Below, one piece after another: positions 25,667 through 34,017 of a stretch of 64,000 nt of DNA; positions within the stretch are counted from its first letter, which is position 1, and each line of letters begins with the position of its first letter. The position numbers and the translations under genes were made by a program. The stretch spans positions 2,943-66,942 of the forward strand of contig NZ_SLXE01000013.1 in NCBI RefSeq assembly GCF_004341385.1, read 5' to 3'. Under the pieces are notes generated by a model. That model worked only from the letters and a program-made list of their open reading frames with translations. It did no database searches and was not told the origin of the DNA. This DNA comes from Uruburuella suis. Its GTDB lineage: Bacteria; Pseudomonadota; Gammaproteobacteria; Burkholderiales; Neisseriaceae.

Positions 25667-26137
25667 TTAGCTGGCAGTCTTAGTGCAGCCAGCCGGTCGG
25701 TATTTCTCATCAGCATCGGTAGAGCAAGCCCAAGAACCATCGGCAGAACGGGTCCAAATAACTTTTTTGCCGGCAATCGCAGTAGCAGCGCTGTCACCAA
25801 AAATACCGGTAATAGTTGCAGCAGTACCATCCATTTTTACAGAGGGAATCTCAGTCATCAAGTTCGATTTGGTTGCACCTAACTGGCAGTTACCGGCGGC
25901 AGTACCAGCAGCAGTACCAGCAGCAGTACCAGCAGCAGTAACAACAGTAGTACGACCATTCAACATACAAGTTTCTACTATAGTTTTCAGTGAACCGGTT
26001 TCACCAACCACGCGGGTTACTTGCGAGCTGGCAATATAGTTTTGATACAGCGGCAGCGCGATTGCTGCCAAGATGCCGATAATCGCCACAACGATCATCA
26101 ACTCGATCAGGGTAAAACCTTTTTGAATAGCTTTCAT
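25667..26137 (-). CDS. Type IV pilin, PilE/PilA-like, with internal AAGT repeats
   Basis: This 156-residue prepilin has a 7-residue leader (MKAIQKG), cleavage before FTLIELMIVVAIIGILAAIALPLYQNYIA and four cysteines. It is a good candidate for a major or abundant pilin subunit. Residues about 66-81 are a tandem AAGT repeat encoded by a 12-bp repeat. GGAG lies about 10 bp before the ATG. The N-terminal helix is strongly conserved, but which pilin this is cannot be decided without a genome comparison. Confidence 0.87.
   Translation of the reverse strand: MKAIQKGFTLIELMIVVAIIGILAAIALPLYQNYIASSQVTRVVGETGSLKTIVETCMLNGRTTVVTAAGTAAGTAAGTAAGNCQLGATKSNLMTEIPSVKMDGTAATITGIFGDSAATAIAGKKVIWTRSADGSWACSTDADEKYRPAGCTKTAS
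25893..25940. repeat. In-frame 12-bp tandem repeat in the pilin gene
   Basis: About four copies of AGTACCAGCAGC (plus strand) encode repeated Ala-Ala-Gly-Thr in the pilin. Because the unit is a multiple of three, gain or loss would change length and keep the frame. Confidence 0.85.
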
Positions 26138-26600
26138 GTGTTTGAACTCCAGTTAAAATGTGAATAGTTTGTTATGAAAAAAAATCCCGTAATGTGCTTG
26201 GCACGTTTTTTTATGGTTACTGCTAATACTGCTCAGGGTACAACAATGAAGAAGGAATACTGCACCGTTTGGGCTTGGCTGCCGCTGCTCTGTTTCGGCT
26301 GCGGCCTTGGCGGTTGATTTTAGTTAAGCATTCGGTGTGCCAGATTTTGGATTTTGTGAAATTAAATTATTATTTTGTTGATTTTATTTGCGTTTATTTT
26401 TATTTTTGGGGGAATATTTGCGGTGAAAATCGGGGGCTTGGGGCTGCCGCAGATTGTTAGGCTGACAAAATTTGTCATTTTTTTGCCATTTTCGGGAACT
26501 TTTTTCGGCATGGTGCGCTTTTGCGGCGTGCGTACGCATGAAATCTTCGGTTTTTATAAAACAAACACAGGCCGTCTGAAGAAGAGGTTTCAGACGGCCT
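26138..26600. other. AT-rich region upstream of the pilin gene
   Basis: This stretch holds the pilin promoter region and AT-rich sequence without a convincing gene. A TGGCAC box at 26199 lacks a matching -12 element and points away from the pilin. A DUS hairpin follows at about 26570-26600. Confidence 0.5.
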
Positions 26601-26607
26601 GTGTGCC

Positions 26608-26641
26608 ATGCGTACGATTACGCTGCGCTAATCGTACCTAC
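26608..26641. repeat. Family B palindrome, copy 9
   Basis: GCGTACGATTA and TAATCGTACCTAC are inverted, next to a DUS hairpin on the left and a family C element on the right. Confidence 0.85.
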
Positions 26642-26649
26642 GCCTTGCT

Positions 26650-26739
26650 GATTCTCGAATCCGACATTTGGCCGCAAGGCCGAATAGGCGCGATATGCTT
26701 GCTCTTCGAGCAAGTGTCGGATTCGAGCATCCGGCCTAT
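26650..26739. repeat. Family C palindromic element, copy 2
   Basis: GATTCTCGAATCCGAC hairpin at the left, TGTCGGATTCGAGCATCCGGC at the right, with inner pairs TTGGCCGCAAGGCCGAA and CTTGCTCTTCGAGCAAG. Confidence 0.8.
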
Positions 26740-26750
26740 GCCCTGCATCG

Positions 26751-26855
26751 CCCGCCAAACGCGTGCGTGGCTTGCGCCACACACCCTACCGTCGGGCGGC
26801 GGTTTCTTGGTTTGTGTGTAGGGTGTGTGCCACCGGCACGCACGCGTTTTTCGGG
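26751..26855. repeat. Family A paired REP element, copy 8 (inverted)
   Basis: Full REP pair in the opposite orientation to copies 1-7. Confidence 0.9.
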
Positions 26856-26943
26856 TTTAAGGTTTTTGATTTAAAGGCCGCCTGAAACTTTTCTTTCAGA
26901 CGGCTTTTTCTTTTCAGACGGCATGGGGGCATAAACCATTCCA

Positions 26944-27048
26944 CCCGCCAAACGCGTGCGTGGCTTGCGCCACACACCCTACCGTCGGGCGGTGGCTTCT
27001 TGGTTCGTGTGTAGGGTGTGTGCCACAGGCACGCACGCGTTTTTCGGG
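26944..27048. repeat. Family A paired REP element, copy 9 (inverted)
   Basis: Full REP pair, 193 bp after copy 8 and separated from it by a DUS hairpin, the same spacing as in the field near the RAYT gene. Confidence 0.9.
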
Positions 27049-27124
27049 TTTAAGGTTTTTGATTTAAAGGCCGTCTGAAACATTTTTTCAGACGGCCTTG
27101 ATGTTTCTTTAAGCGCGGGCGCGT

Positions 27125-27130
27125 TATAAT
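27125..27130 (+). promoter_or_regulatory. -10 box of the patatin-like gene
   Basis: A perfect TATAAT lies 34 bp before the ATG at 27164. No good -35 hexamer is seen at the expected distance. Confidence 0.5.
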
Positions 27131-27163
27131 GCGGCTTTTGTTATCACGCTGATTTTAAACGCT

Positions 27164-28063
27164 ATGCTTACTTTATCTTTTGCCCGCCCTGCCCGCCGCG
27201 CTTTTTTATATGCTGCTGCGGCGCTTTTTTTGGCCGCTTGCGGCAGCACGCAGGCGCCGGCGCCCAAGCCGCAGCCTGCGGCCAAGCCGGTGGTGGCGCT
27301 GGCGCTGGGCGGCGGGGCTTCTAAGGGCTTTGCCCATATCGGCGTGATCAAGGTGTTGCGCCAAAACAATATTCCGATTGATATGGTGACGGGCACGAGC
27401 GCGGGCGCGGTGGTGGGCAGCCTTTATGCTTCGGGCATGAGCCCCGACCGGCTGGAATTGGAAGCGGAAATTTTGGAAAAAGCCGATGTGGTGGATTTAA
27501 CTTTATCCACCACGGGCTTTATCAAGGGGCAAAAGCTGCAAGATTATATCAACCGCAAGGTGGGCGGTCGCGCGATTCAGGATTTGCCGGTGAAATTTGC
27601 GGCGGTGGCCACGGATTTTTCGAGCGGCAAGATGGTGGCGTTTAACCGGGGCAACACGGGCCAGGCGGTGCGCGCTTCGGTGAGCATTCCGAATGTGTTT
27701 CAGCCGGCGGTAATCGGCGGGCATAAATATGTGGACGGCGGCCTCTCGGCGCCGGTGCCGGTAACGGCGGCGCGCAATATGGGCGCGAATGTGGTGATTG
27801 CGGTGGATATTTCCGCCCGCCCGGCCAAGCTTTCGGATTCGGGCTTTTTCTCTTATTTGGATCAGAGCCTGAATATTATGAGCGTGTCGGCGCTGAATCA
27901 GGAATTGAGCAAGGCCACGGTGGTGATTAAGCCCAAGGTGCAGCAATTGGGCGCGGTGGGCGGCTTTGATCAGAAGCACCAGGCCATCAAGCTCGGCGAA
28001 GAAGCAGCGCGCGCGGCTTTGCCGCAGATTCGGGCGGCGCTGGCGAAATATCCGGCGCGCTGA
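27164..28063 (+). CDS. Patatin-like phospholipase lipoprotein
   Basis: This 299-residue protein has a lipoprotein signal peptide (lipobox LAAC, Cys about 26) followed by a Pro/Ala linker and a patatin domain. The oxyanion motif GGGASKGFAHIG, the nucleophile motif GTSAG (Ser near residue 84) and the catalytic Asp in VDGGL are intact, so a Ser-Asp dyad lipid acyl hydrolase of the RssA/NTE type is expected. It probably faces the periplasm, anchored in a membrane. It is a single gene between repeat regions, followed by a DUS hairpin. Confidence 0.9.
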   Translation: MLTLSFARPARRAFLYAAAALFLAACGSTQAPAPKPQPAAKPVVALALGGGASKGFAHIGVIKVLRQNNIPIDMVTGTSAGAVVGSLYASGMSPDRLELEAEILEKADVVDLTLSTTGFIKGQKLQDYINRKVGGRAIQDLPVKFAAVATDFSSGKMVAFNRGNTGQAVRASVSIPNVFQPAVIGGHKYVDGGLSAPVPVTAARNMGANVVIAVDISARPAKLSDSGFFSYLDQSLNIMSVSALNQELSKATVVIKPKVQQLGAVGGFDQKHQAIKLGEEAARAALPQIRAALAKYPAR

Positions 28064-28121
28064 TTTTTGCGGGGTGGTGTTTAATGGTTATTCACATTAA
28101 TCGGTTGTGATTGAATACGAT

Positions 28122-28147
28122 GCCGTCTGAAAGATTTTTCAGACGGC
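28122..28147 (+). terminator. DUS-pair terminator after the patatin-like gene
   Basis: GCCGTCTGAAA and TTTCAGACGGC, followed by CTTTTTT, 58 bp after the stop. The left DUS has the AT prefix. Confidence 0.8.
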
Positions 28148-28169
28148 CTTTTTTAAATTTAAGTTTTCA

Positions 28170-28252
28170 TAGGCCGGATACTTGTATCCAACATTCACCG
28201 CAGCGCTGATGCTTGTTCTGCGAACAAGTGTCGGATTCGAGAATCCGACCTA
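28170..28252. repeat. Family C palindromic element, copy 3
   Basis: The left unit is diverged (AGGCCGGATACTTGTATCC). The right unit (TGTCGGATTCGAGAATCCGACCTAC) is intact. Confidence 0.75.
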
Positions 28253-28642
28253 CGCCTGCTGATGATTGCATGTGACGCAAACCGCCGTAGAGGCCGTAGT
28301 ACGCATGGCGCACAGGCCGTCTGAAACTCTTTTCCAGACGGCCTGCGACCTTTGCAAAATGCCCGTTCCGTCGCTCCTGCGCAGGCAGGAGCCCAGCCTG
28401 AAGCGCAGCTTCAGTTGTCGGGCAAATAGTCGCCACCAATACGAAAACAATCAAATATTTGATTTTATAAAGAATTTATTCTTTTTAAGAATGCATGAGG
28501 CAAGCAAAGCGCTGCTTTGCACCGGGCACCCGCCTGCGCGGGTGCGACAGATATCTGGTTTTGCAAAGATCTCAGGCCGTCTGAAAAATGTTTTTATGTG
28601 TTCAGACGGCCTGGTTGGGTTTTGGGTGTGGTGCAAGCGCCA

Positions 28643-28675
28643 TGCGTACGATTACGCTGCGCTAATCGTACCTAC
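28643..28675. repeat. Family B palindrome, copy 10
   Basis: GCGTACGATTA and TAATCGTACCTAC are inverted around the short loop. Confidence 0.85.
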
Positions 28676-28703
28676 GCAGGTTCTACGCAGTTTCGCCGTT
28701 TCC

Positions 28704-28732
28704 GCAGGTCGGATTCGAGAATCCGGCCTGCG
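28704..28732. repeat. Family C half unit, copy 4
   Basis: A single hairpin (GGTCGGATTCGAGAATCCGGCC) without its partner. Confidence 0.7.
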
Positions 28733-28803
28733 CGGTTGCGCTGCCCCAAAGTTTTAAAAATCCAGTACAATACTCGGTTGAATTCGATAGCGAAAAGAAG
28801 ATC

Positions 28804-29907
28804 ATGGAAGCAGAAGCCATCAACCAGCTCAACAATACTTTATCCGACCTTGAGGGCCGCAGCGCGGATATCCGCGTGTATCTCGATTATGCGGGCAAAA
28901 AAGAGCGCCTTGAAGAGGTGGTCGGCCTCTCGGAAGACCCCGAGCTTTGGAACGACCCGAAAAAAGCGCAGGAAATCGGCAAAGAGCGCAAAATGCTCGA
29001 GGGCATTGTGCTCACGCTCGAGCACATCGCCACGGGCATCGACGACAACCGCATGTTGATTGAAATGGCGGTGGAAGAAGCCGACGAAGCGGGCTTTGCG
29101 GCGGTGGAGCAAGATGTGGCCGCGCTCGAGGCGCAAATGGCCGATTTGGAATTCAAGCGCATGTTCAACCAGCCGGCCGACCCCAACAATTGCTTTATCG
29201 ACATCACCGCCGGCGCCGGCGGCACCGAGGCGGAAGATTGGGCGGGCATGCTTTTGCGCATGTATTTGCGCTATGCCGAGCGCAAAGGCTTTAAAGTGGA
29301 CGTGCTCGAGCAGGACGACGGCGAAATCGCAGGCGTAAACCGCGCCACCATCCGCTTAGAGGGCGAATATGCCTACGGGCTTTTGCGCACCGAAACCGGC
29401 GTGCACCGCTTGGTGCGCTATTCGCCTTTTGATTCGAATAATAAGCGCCACACTTCGTTTTCATCGGTGTTTGTTTACCCCGAGGTAGACGACAGCATTG
29501 AAATCGACATCAACCCGGCCGATTTGCGCATCGACACTTATCGCGCTTCCGGCGCGGGCGGCCAACACATCAACAAAACCGATTCGGCCGTGCGCATCAC
29601 CCACGAGCCCAGCGGTATTGTGGTGCAATGCCAAAACGACCGCTCGCAACACGCCAATAAAGCGGCCGCCATGGAAATGCTGCGCTCGAAATTGTTTGAG
29701 CTGGAAATGCGCAAGCGCAACGAGGAAAAGCAGGCGCTCGAAGAGGGCAAAAGCGATGTGGGCTGGGGCAGCCAAATCCGCTCTTATGTGCTCGATTCTT
29801 CGCGCATCAAAGATTTGCGCACCGGCCACGAAGTGGGCAACACCAAAGCCGTGCTCGACGGCGATTTGGACGGCTTTATCGAAGCGAGCTTGAAACAGGG
29901 CGTGTGA
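28804..29907 (+). CDS. prfB: Peptide chain release factor 2
   Basis: This 367-residue release factor terminates translation at UGA and UAA. The stop-codon recognition motif SPF lies in RLVRYSPFDSNNKRHTSF, and the catalytic GGQ is in ASGAGGQHINKTDSAVRITH. Unlike the Escherichia coli gene, it is one uninterrupted frame: the place of the programmed shift reads TAT CTC GAT TAT (Y-L-D-Y) without an in-frame TGA. The gene has its own terminator. Confidence 0.97.
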   Translation: MEAEAINQLNNTLSDLEGRSADIRVYLDYAGKKERLEEVVGLSEDPELWNDPKKAQEIGKERKMLEGIVLTLEHIATGIDDNRMLIEMAVEEADEAGFAAVEQDVAALEAQMADLEFKRMFNQPADPNNCFIDITAGAGGTEAEDWAGMLLRMYLRYAERKGFKVDVLEQDDGEIAGVNRATIRLEGEYAYGLLRTETGVHRLVRYSPFDSNNKRHTSFSSVFVYPEVDDSIEIDINPADLRIDTYRASGAGGQHINKTDSAVRITHEPSGIVVQCQNDRSQHANKAAAMEMLRSKLFELEMRKRNEEKQALEEGKSDVGWGSQIRSYVLDSSRIKDLRTGHEVGNTKAVLDGDLDGFIEASLKQGV

Positions 29908-29912
29908 TGCAG

Positions 29913-29970
29913 AAGGCCGTCTGAAAGAAACTGCGGCTGTCTGGAACTTTTCAGGTTTCAGACGGCCTTT
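29913..29970 (+). terminator. DUS-pair terminator after prfB
   Basis: GAAGGCCGTCTGAAA and TTTCAGACGGCCTTTTT are separated by about 28 bases, 6 bp after the stop. Confidence 0.75.
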
Positions 29971-30006
29971 TTATTATCTTTAAAATATGACATTGGAGAT
30001 AATAAA

Positions 30007-30549
30007 ATGGATTGGGGCGCGGCAAGTGAATGGGCAAATGCCTTTATTGCAACCGTGGCGCTTTTTTTAGCCTGGAAAGCAGGCACACGCGCCAAGCAGC
30101 TTTATGAAGACGGTAAAAATAATGAAAAAATGCAAGAGCAGCTGCGCCGTCGCAGTGAGCCGGCCAAGCTTTCGGTGTGGTTTGCAGCACAAAAACAAGG
30201 TACTTATGCTTGGGGGCTGGTATTGAACAATGTGGCCGAGCGCCCTTTTTACGACTTGTTGATTGAGGGCGAATATTGCGCCACCACGCCTACCGTCCAT
30301 TTCAGCTATCAATATGTGAAAGTGATTCCGCCGGGCAGGTTTTTCGTGCCCTATAAACATAAGGAACCGGAGGGCCAATATCTTTTCGATCACCCAAAAG
30401 ACTACGATGACGGGCTGCTCACCCCATTACTAACCAGTAAAAAACACATTATCCACCGCATCAGCTTTACCGACAGCGATGGTTTTCAATGGGAAAGCGA
30501 CGGCTTGGGCAATTTACGGGAAAAATCAAACCCCGCAATTTCAATTTAA
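30007..30549 (+). CDS. Hypothetical membrane-anchored protein
   Basis: I do not recognise a family for this 180-residue protein. A single hydrophobic segment (ANAFIATVALFLAWKAG, about residues 10-26) is followed by a short charged helix, and the rest reads as a soluble beta-rich domain (LSVWFAAQKQGTYAWGLVLNNVAERPFYDLLIEGEY). GGAG lies 8 bp before the ATG. The codons look less GC-rich than prfB next to it. Alone between repeats, it could be a recently acquired accessory gene. Confidence 0.7.
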   Translation: MDWGAASEWANAFIATVALFLAWKAGTRAKQLYEDGKNNEKMQEQLRRRSEPAKLSVWFAAQKQGTYAWGLVLNNVAERPFYDLLIEGEYCATTPTVHFSYQYVKVIPPGRFFVPYKHKEPEGQYLFDHPKDYDDGLLTPLLTSKKHIIHRISFTDSDGFQWESDGLGNLREKSNPAISI

Positions 30550-30565
30550 ACCGCGCAAAACAGCT

Positions 30566-30663
30566 GTAGGTCGGATTCTCAAATCCGACATTTGGCCGCA
30601 AGGCCGAATACGCGCGATATGCTTGCTCTTTAAGCAAGTGTCGGATTCGAGAATCCGATCTAC
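30566..30663. repeat. Family C palindromic element, copy 5
   Basis: Starts GTAGGTCGGATTCTCAAATCC and ends GGATTCGAGAATCCGATCTAC, with GTAG heads facing outward on both strands. Confidence 0.85.
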
Positions 30664-30670
30664 GTGCTGC

Positions 30671-30706
30671 AAAGGCCGTCTGAAAAAAGTATTCAGACGG
30701 CCTTTT
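30671..30706 (+). terminator. DUS-pair hairpin before the truncated dehydrogenase
   Basis: AAAGGCCGTCTGAA and TTCAGACGGCCTTTTT pair around a short loop. Confidence 0.75.
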
Positions 30707-30856
30707 TATCATTATTGCCACATAAAAACCACGCAATAATAATGAATACAAACCGTATTGGCGGTGGAAAAGTCGTGCTATGATGAAAATGTTTTGAGGC
30801 CGTCTGAAAAAAACCAAACACATTCCTCTGCCAAAAGCAGCCTTTCATCGGCTGCT

Positions 30857-32068
30857 ATGTTGCATCTGGACCCCAACAATCCCAACCAAAAATACGCCAC
30901 CAGCTCGCCTAACAGCTGGTCCACCGCCAGCGCCGATGAAAAGCTGGGGCTGGCCTATTTCCCGATGGGCAACCGCACGCCCGACCAATTGGGCATGTAT
31001 CGCAGCCCCGCCGAAGAGAAATATTCCTCATCAGTGGTGGCGCTTGATTTGAAAACCGGCCAAGCGCGCTGGGTGCAGCAATTTGTGCACCATGATTTGT
31101 GGGATATGGACACGCCCGCCCAGCCCAGCCTGGTCGACATCACCACCGCCAAAGGCGTGGAGCCGGGTTTGGTCGTGCCCACCAAGCAGGGCGATGTGTA
31201 TGTGCTCAACCGCGCCACGGGCGAAGCGATTATCCCCATCGGCCAAGTGGCTGCCGGCTCCACCCAAACCATACCCGAAGATTGGGCTTCGCCCGTGCAG
31301 CCCGTGTCGGGCTTGAGCTTCAACCCCGAGCCGCTGAGTGAGAAAAAAATGTGGGGCGCGAGCCTCGTGGATCAAATGCTTTGCCGCATCGAATTTAACA
31401 AGCTCAATTATTCCGGCCGCTACACCCCGCCCTCGCTGGAAGGCACCATTGTGTATCCCGGCAATTTCGGCGTGTTTAACTGGGGCTCGATTGCGGTTGA
31501 CCCGAAAAAGCAAGTGATGTTCGGCATGCCGCTGCATTTGGCCTTTGTGTCTAAGCTGATTCCGCAAAGTGAAATCAACAAAGGCGGCGGCGTCAACACC
31601 GGCGAGCATGGTGTAAACGCCAATGCCGGCGCGCCCTACGGCATCAGCCTCACCCCCTTCCTCTCACCCATCGGCGTGCCCTGCCAGCAGCCGCCCTGGG
31701 GCTTTGTGGCCGCCGCCAGCCTGCAAAACGGCAAGATTTACTATCAGCGCAAAAACGGCACCATCCGCAATATGAACCCGCTGGGGCTGGCCATTAAAAT
31801 GGGCGTGCCCGGCATCGGCGGCCCGATGATTACCGGCAGCGGCGTGGTGTTTATGGCAGCCGCCGTCGACAACAATTTCCGCGCTTATGATCTCGACAGC
31901 GGCGATGTGTTGTGGAATGTGGAAATCCCCGCCGGCGGCCAAGCCACACCGATGACTTACCTCAACAGCCAAGGCGAGCAAATGGTGGTGCTGGTGGCCG
32001 GCGGCCACGGCTCGGTGGGCACCACGCTGGGCGATTATGTGCTGGCTTATAAGCTGGAAGCACAATAA
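30857..32068 (+). pseudogene. gcd: 5'-truncated PQQ-dependent glucose dehydrogenase
   Basis: The 403 codons from ATG 30857 match the C-terminal half of the membrane-bound quinoprotein glucose dehydrogenase (usual length about 800). Recognisable blocks are SPNSWS, LAYFPMGNRTPDQ, VHHDLWDMDTPAQPSL, PSLEGTIVYPGN and PAGGQATPMTY. The N-terminal membrane anchor and the first half of the beta-propeller are absent. The sequence upstream is a DUS and spacer DNA, and the open frame before 30857 begins with TTG and has no homology. The remaining frame is undamaged, so the loss is probably recent. The protein is very unlikely to be an active dehydrogenase. Confidence 0.88.
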
Positions 32069-32106
32069 CCGCAAGAGTTGGCAAGCGAAGGCCGTCTGAA
32101 GTCATA

Positions 32107-32139
32107 GTAGGTACGATTAGCGCAGCGTAATCGTACGCA
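32107..32139. repeat. Family B palindrome, copy 11
   Basis: GTAGGTACGATTA and TAATCGTACGCA in the first copy of the gcd-end duplication. Confidence 0.85.
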
Positions 32140-32250
32140 CGCATTCTCCCAATTGCGCGCAAGCAAAGGCCGTCTGAAACTTTAATCTTCAGACGGCCTT
32201 TAACATTCTGTGCAAGTGATTCAACCCCAGCCGCACGCCAACCATGGCGC

Positions 32251-32320
32251 GTAGCTTGGGTTGCCAAACCCAACATTTCAAGCGGTTTGAGGGATTGGTT
32301 GGGTTTCCAACCCAACCTAC
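32251..32320. repeat. Family D palindromic element
   Basis: GTAGCTTGGGTTGCCAAACC at the left, and read on the minus strand GTAGGTTGGGTTGGAAACCC at the right. Both have a GTAG head and a hairpin, in a 70-bp inverted-pair arrangement like families A and C. Only one copy is present in the window. Confidence 0.75.
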
Positions 32321-32376
32321 GCGCCGGAAGCACAATAACCGCAAGAGTTGGCAAGCGAAGGCCGTCTGAAGTCACA

Positions 32377-32409
32377 GTAGGTACGATTAACGCAGCGTAA
32401 TCGTACGCA
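32377..32409. repeat. Family B palindrome, copy 12
   Basis: Second copy, with one base change (ATTAACG) that weakens the stem. Confidence 0.85.
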
Positions 32410-32497
32410 CGCATTCTCCCAATTGCGTGCAAGCGAAGGCCGTCTGAAACTTTAATCTTCAGACGGCCTTTAATATTCTGTGCGGATGATTCAAATT

Positions 32498-32601
32498 ATA
32501 CCAATCCAAAAAAATAACCTAACTTCGTTGTCTCGCCTTGCCGTACTAGTTGTACTGTCTGCGGCTCGCCGCCTTGTTAGCTTACTTTTTTGAATTGGTA
32601 T
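32498..32601 (-). repeat. 104-bp MITE-like element, copy 3 (inverted)
   Basis: Full-length copy in reverse orientation, running from ATACCAATCC to GAATTGGTAT on the plus strand. Confidence 0.9.
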
Positions 32602-32692
32602 TAAGCCAAACCCAGCAAACCGCCGCGGCTGGATTTAGCCGCCGCTTCGCTATATACTGATTCGCATATCCATCCACACCACGAGCATCATC

Positions 32693-33673
32693 ATGACCGT
32701 TCCCATTTTGGCCGTTACCAGCGGCGAGCCGGCCGGCATCGGCCCCGATATCTGCCTGGATTTGCCCGAAGCCGATTTGCCCTGCCGCTGCGTGGTGCTG
32801 GGCGACAAAACCTTATTGCAGGCGCGCGCCCAAGCGCTGGGCAAAAGCGTGCAGCTGCAAGACTACGATGCCGCGCGCGCACCGGCCGCCGGCGTGCTCG
32901 AAGTGTTGCATATTCCCCTGCGCACGCCTTGCGAAGCCGGCCGCTTGAGCACAGAAAACGCGCCTTATGTGCTGCAACTGCTCGACCGCGCCTATGAGGG
33001 CGTGCAGGCGGGCGAATTTGCCGCTCTGGTGACCGCGCCGCTGCACAAAGGCATTCTCAACGATGCAGGCATTGCCTTTACCGGCCACACCGAATACTTG
33101 GCCGAAAAAAGCGGCACCGACCAAGTGGTGATGATGCTCGCCGGCGGCGGCTTGCGTGTGGCGCTGGCCACCACCCACCTGCCGCTTAAAGACATCGCCG
33201 CCGCCATCAACCGGCCGCTGATCGAATCGGTGGCTACCATTCTCGCGCAAGATTTGCGCAGCAAATTCGGCGTGAAAAACCCGAATATCCTCGTTACCGG
33301 CCTCAACCCGCATGCCGGCGAAGGCGGCCATTTGGGGCATGAAGAAATCGACATCATCATCCCCGCGCTGGAAGCATTGCGCGCCGGCGGCATGAATATC
33401 CACGGCCCTTATCCGGCCGACACGCTTTTCCAGCCCTTTATGCTGCAAGGCGCCGATGCCGTGTTGGCCATGTACCACGACCAAGGTTTGCCGGTGTTGA
33501 AATACGCCAGCTTCGGTAAAGGCGTCAACATCACCTTGGGGCTGCCCTTTGTGCGCACCTCGGTGGATCACGGCACCGCACTCACGCTGGCCGGCAGCGG
33601 CAAAGCCGATTCCGGCAGCCTAATTGTGGCGGTAGACACCGCCCTGGCCATGGCGCAGCACCACCGCGCCTGA
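32693..33673 (+). CDS. pdxA: 4-hydroxythreonine-4-phosphate dehydrogenase
   Basis: This 326-residue enzyme of pyridoxal 5'-phosphate biosynthesis oxidises 4-phosphohydroxy-L-threonine with NAD. The N-terminal TSGEPAGIGPDI and the three metal-ligand histidines in TGHTEYLAE, LNPHAGEGGHLG and MYHDQGLPVLK are present, as is the C-terminal TSVDHGTALTLAGSGKAD block. Length is normal. A small gene follows 31 bp downstream and is probably cotranscribed. Confidence 0.96.
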   Translation: MTVPILAVTSGEPAGIGPDICLDLPEADLPCRCVVLGDKTLLQARAQALGKSVQLQDYDAARAPAAGVLEVLHIPLRTPCEAGRLSTENAPYVLQLLDRAYEGVQAGEFAALVTAPLHKGILNDAGIAFTGHTEYLAEKSGTDQVVMMLAGGGLRVALATTHLPLKDIAAAINRPLIESVATILAQDLRSKFGVKNPNILVTGLNPHAGEGGHLGHEEIDIIIPALEALRAGGMNIHGPYPADTLFQPFMLQGADAVLAMYHDQGLPVLKYASFGKGVNITLGLPFVRTSVDHGTALTLAGSGKADSGSLIVAVDTALAMAQHHRA

Positions 33674-33704
33674 AGCCGGATTTTCACGAAAAAAGGAGCA
33701 CAAG

Positions 33705-33947
33705 ATGAGCCTGTTTAAAAAAAGCCCGCCCGATTTGGGCAAAATCAAGCCGCAGCCTTATGAAAGCTTTGAAGAAGCCGAGCAAAAGCGCGAGCAAGAT
33801 GCCGTGGCCGTCAACCCGCCGCTCACCGAGCAGCAGCAAGCCGTGGTGCGCGAGCAGGCCGGTATCAATCCGGTAACGCAGCTGGTGGGCGATGTGGTTA
33901 AGCCCACCGATCACAGCGTGCCGGACGCCGGCGACAAGCCCGATTAA
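33705..33947 (+). CDS. Small hydrophilic hypothetical protein
   Basis: This 80-residue Glu/Gln/Pro-rich protein (LFKKSPPDLGKIKPQPYESFEEAEQKREQD) has no membrane segment and no recognised domain. AAAGGAG precedes the ATG at good distance, and it lies 31 bp after pdxA with a terminator after it, so it is likely expressed. The tail GDVVKPTDHSVPDAGDKPD resembles repeated segments in the N-terminal region of FtsY in this genome (HPVSQLVADVVGGSDK) only loosely. Confidence 0.72.
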   Translation: MSLFKKSPPDLGKIKPQPYESFEEAEQKREQDAVAVNPPLTEQQQAVVREQAGINPVTQLVGDVVKPTDHSVPDAGDKPD

Positions 33948-33956
33948 GCAGATGCA

Positions 33957-33990
33957 CAAAGGCCGTCTGAAACCTTTCAGACGGCCTTTT
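33957..33990. terminator. Bidirectional DUS-pair terminator between pdxA and purB
   Basis: AAAGGCCGTCTGAAA and TTTCAGACGGCCTTTT serve the plus-strand pdxA unit and the converging minus-strand purB. Confidence 0.88.
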
Positions 33991-34017
33991 GCTGTGCTAT
34001 CAAAATCAAATGCAAAA

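Larger units (their letters stand above)
28148..28765. other. Repeat-filled spacer before prfB
   Basis: It holds a family C element, DUS hairpins (about 28316-28342 and 28574-28611), GC-rich dyads near 28370-28420 and 28520-28550, a family B palindrome and a half family C unit. TACAAT at 28766-28771 is a possible prfB -10 box. No gene is seen. Confidence 0.6.
32066..32475. repeat. Direct duplication of ~135 bp including the gcd 3' end
   Basis: GAAGCACAATAACCGCAAGA, then a DUS, a family B palindrome and a DUS hairpin, is found at about 32056-32200 and again at about 32324-32470. The copied piece includes the last codons and stop of the gcd fragment. Confidence 0.85.

Noticed and set aside
26199..26215. 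Sigma-54 promoter near the pilin gene
   Set aside because: TGGCAC is present, but there is no GC at the -12 position and it points away from the pilin. It therefore does not resemble the usual pilE sigma-54 promoter.
28360..28550. Small RNA or attenuator from GC-rich dyads
   Set aside because: The dyads (such as CACCCGCCTGCGCGGGTG) are short, are not followed by a convincing terminator of their own, and lie among mobile palindromes, so I could not support an RNA gene.
28804..29907. Possible programmed +1 frameshift in prfB
   Set aside because: The frame is continuous through the usual shift site, which reads TAT CTC GAT TAT without a stop.
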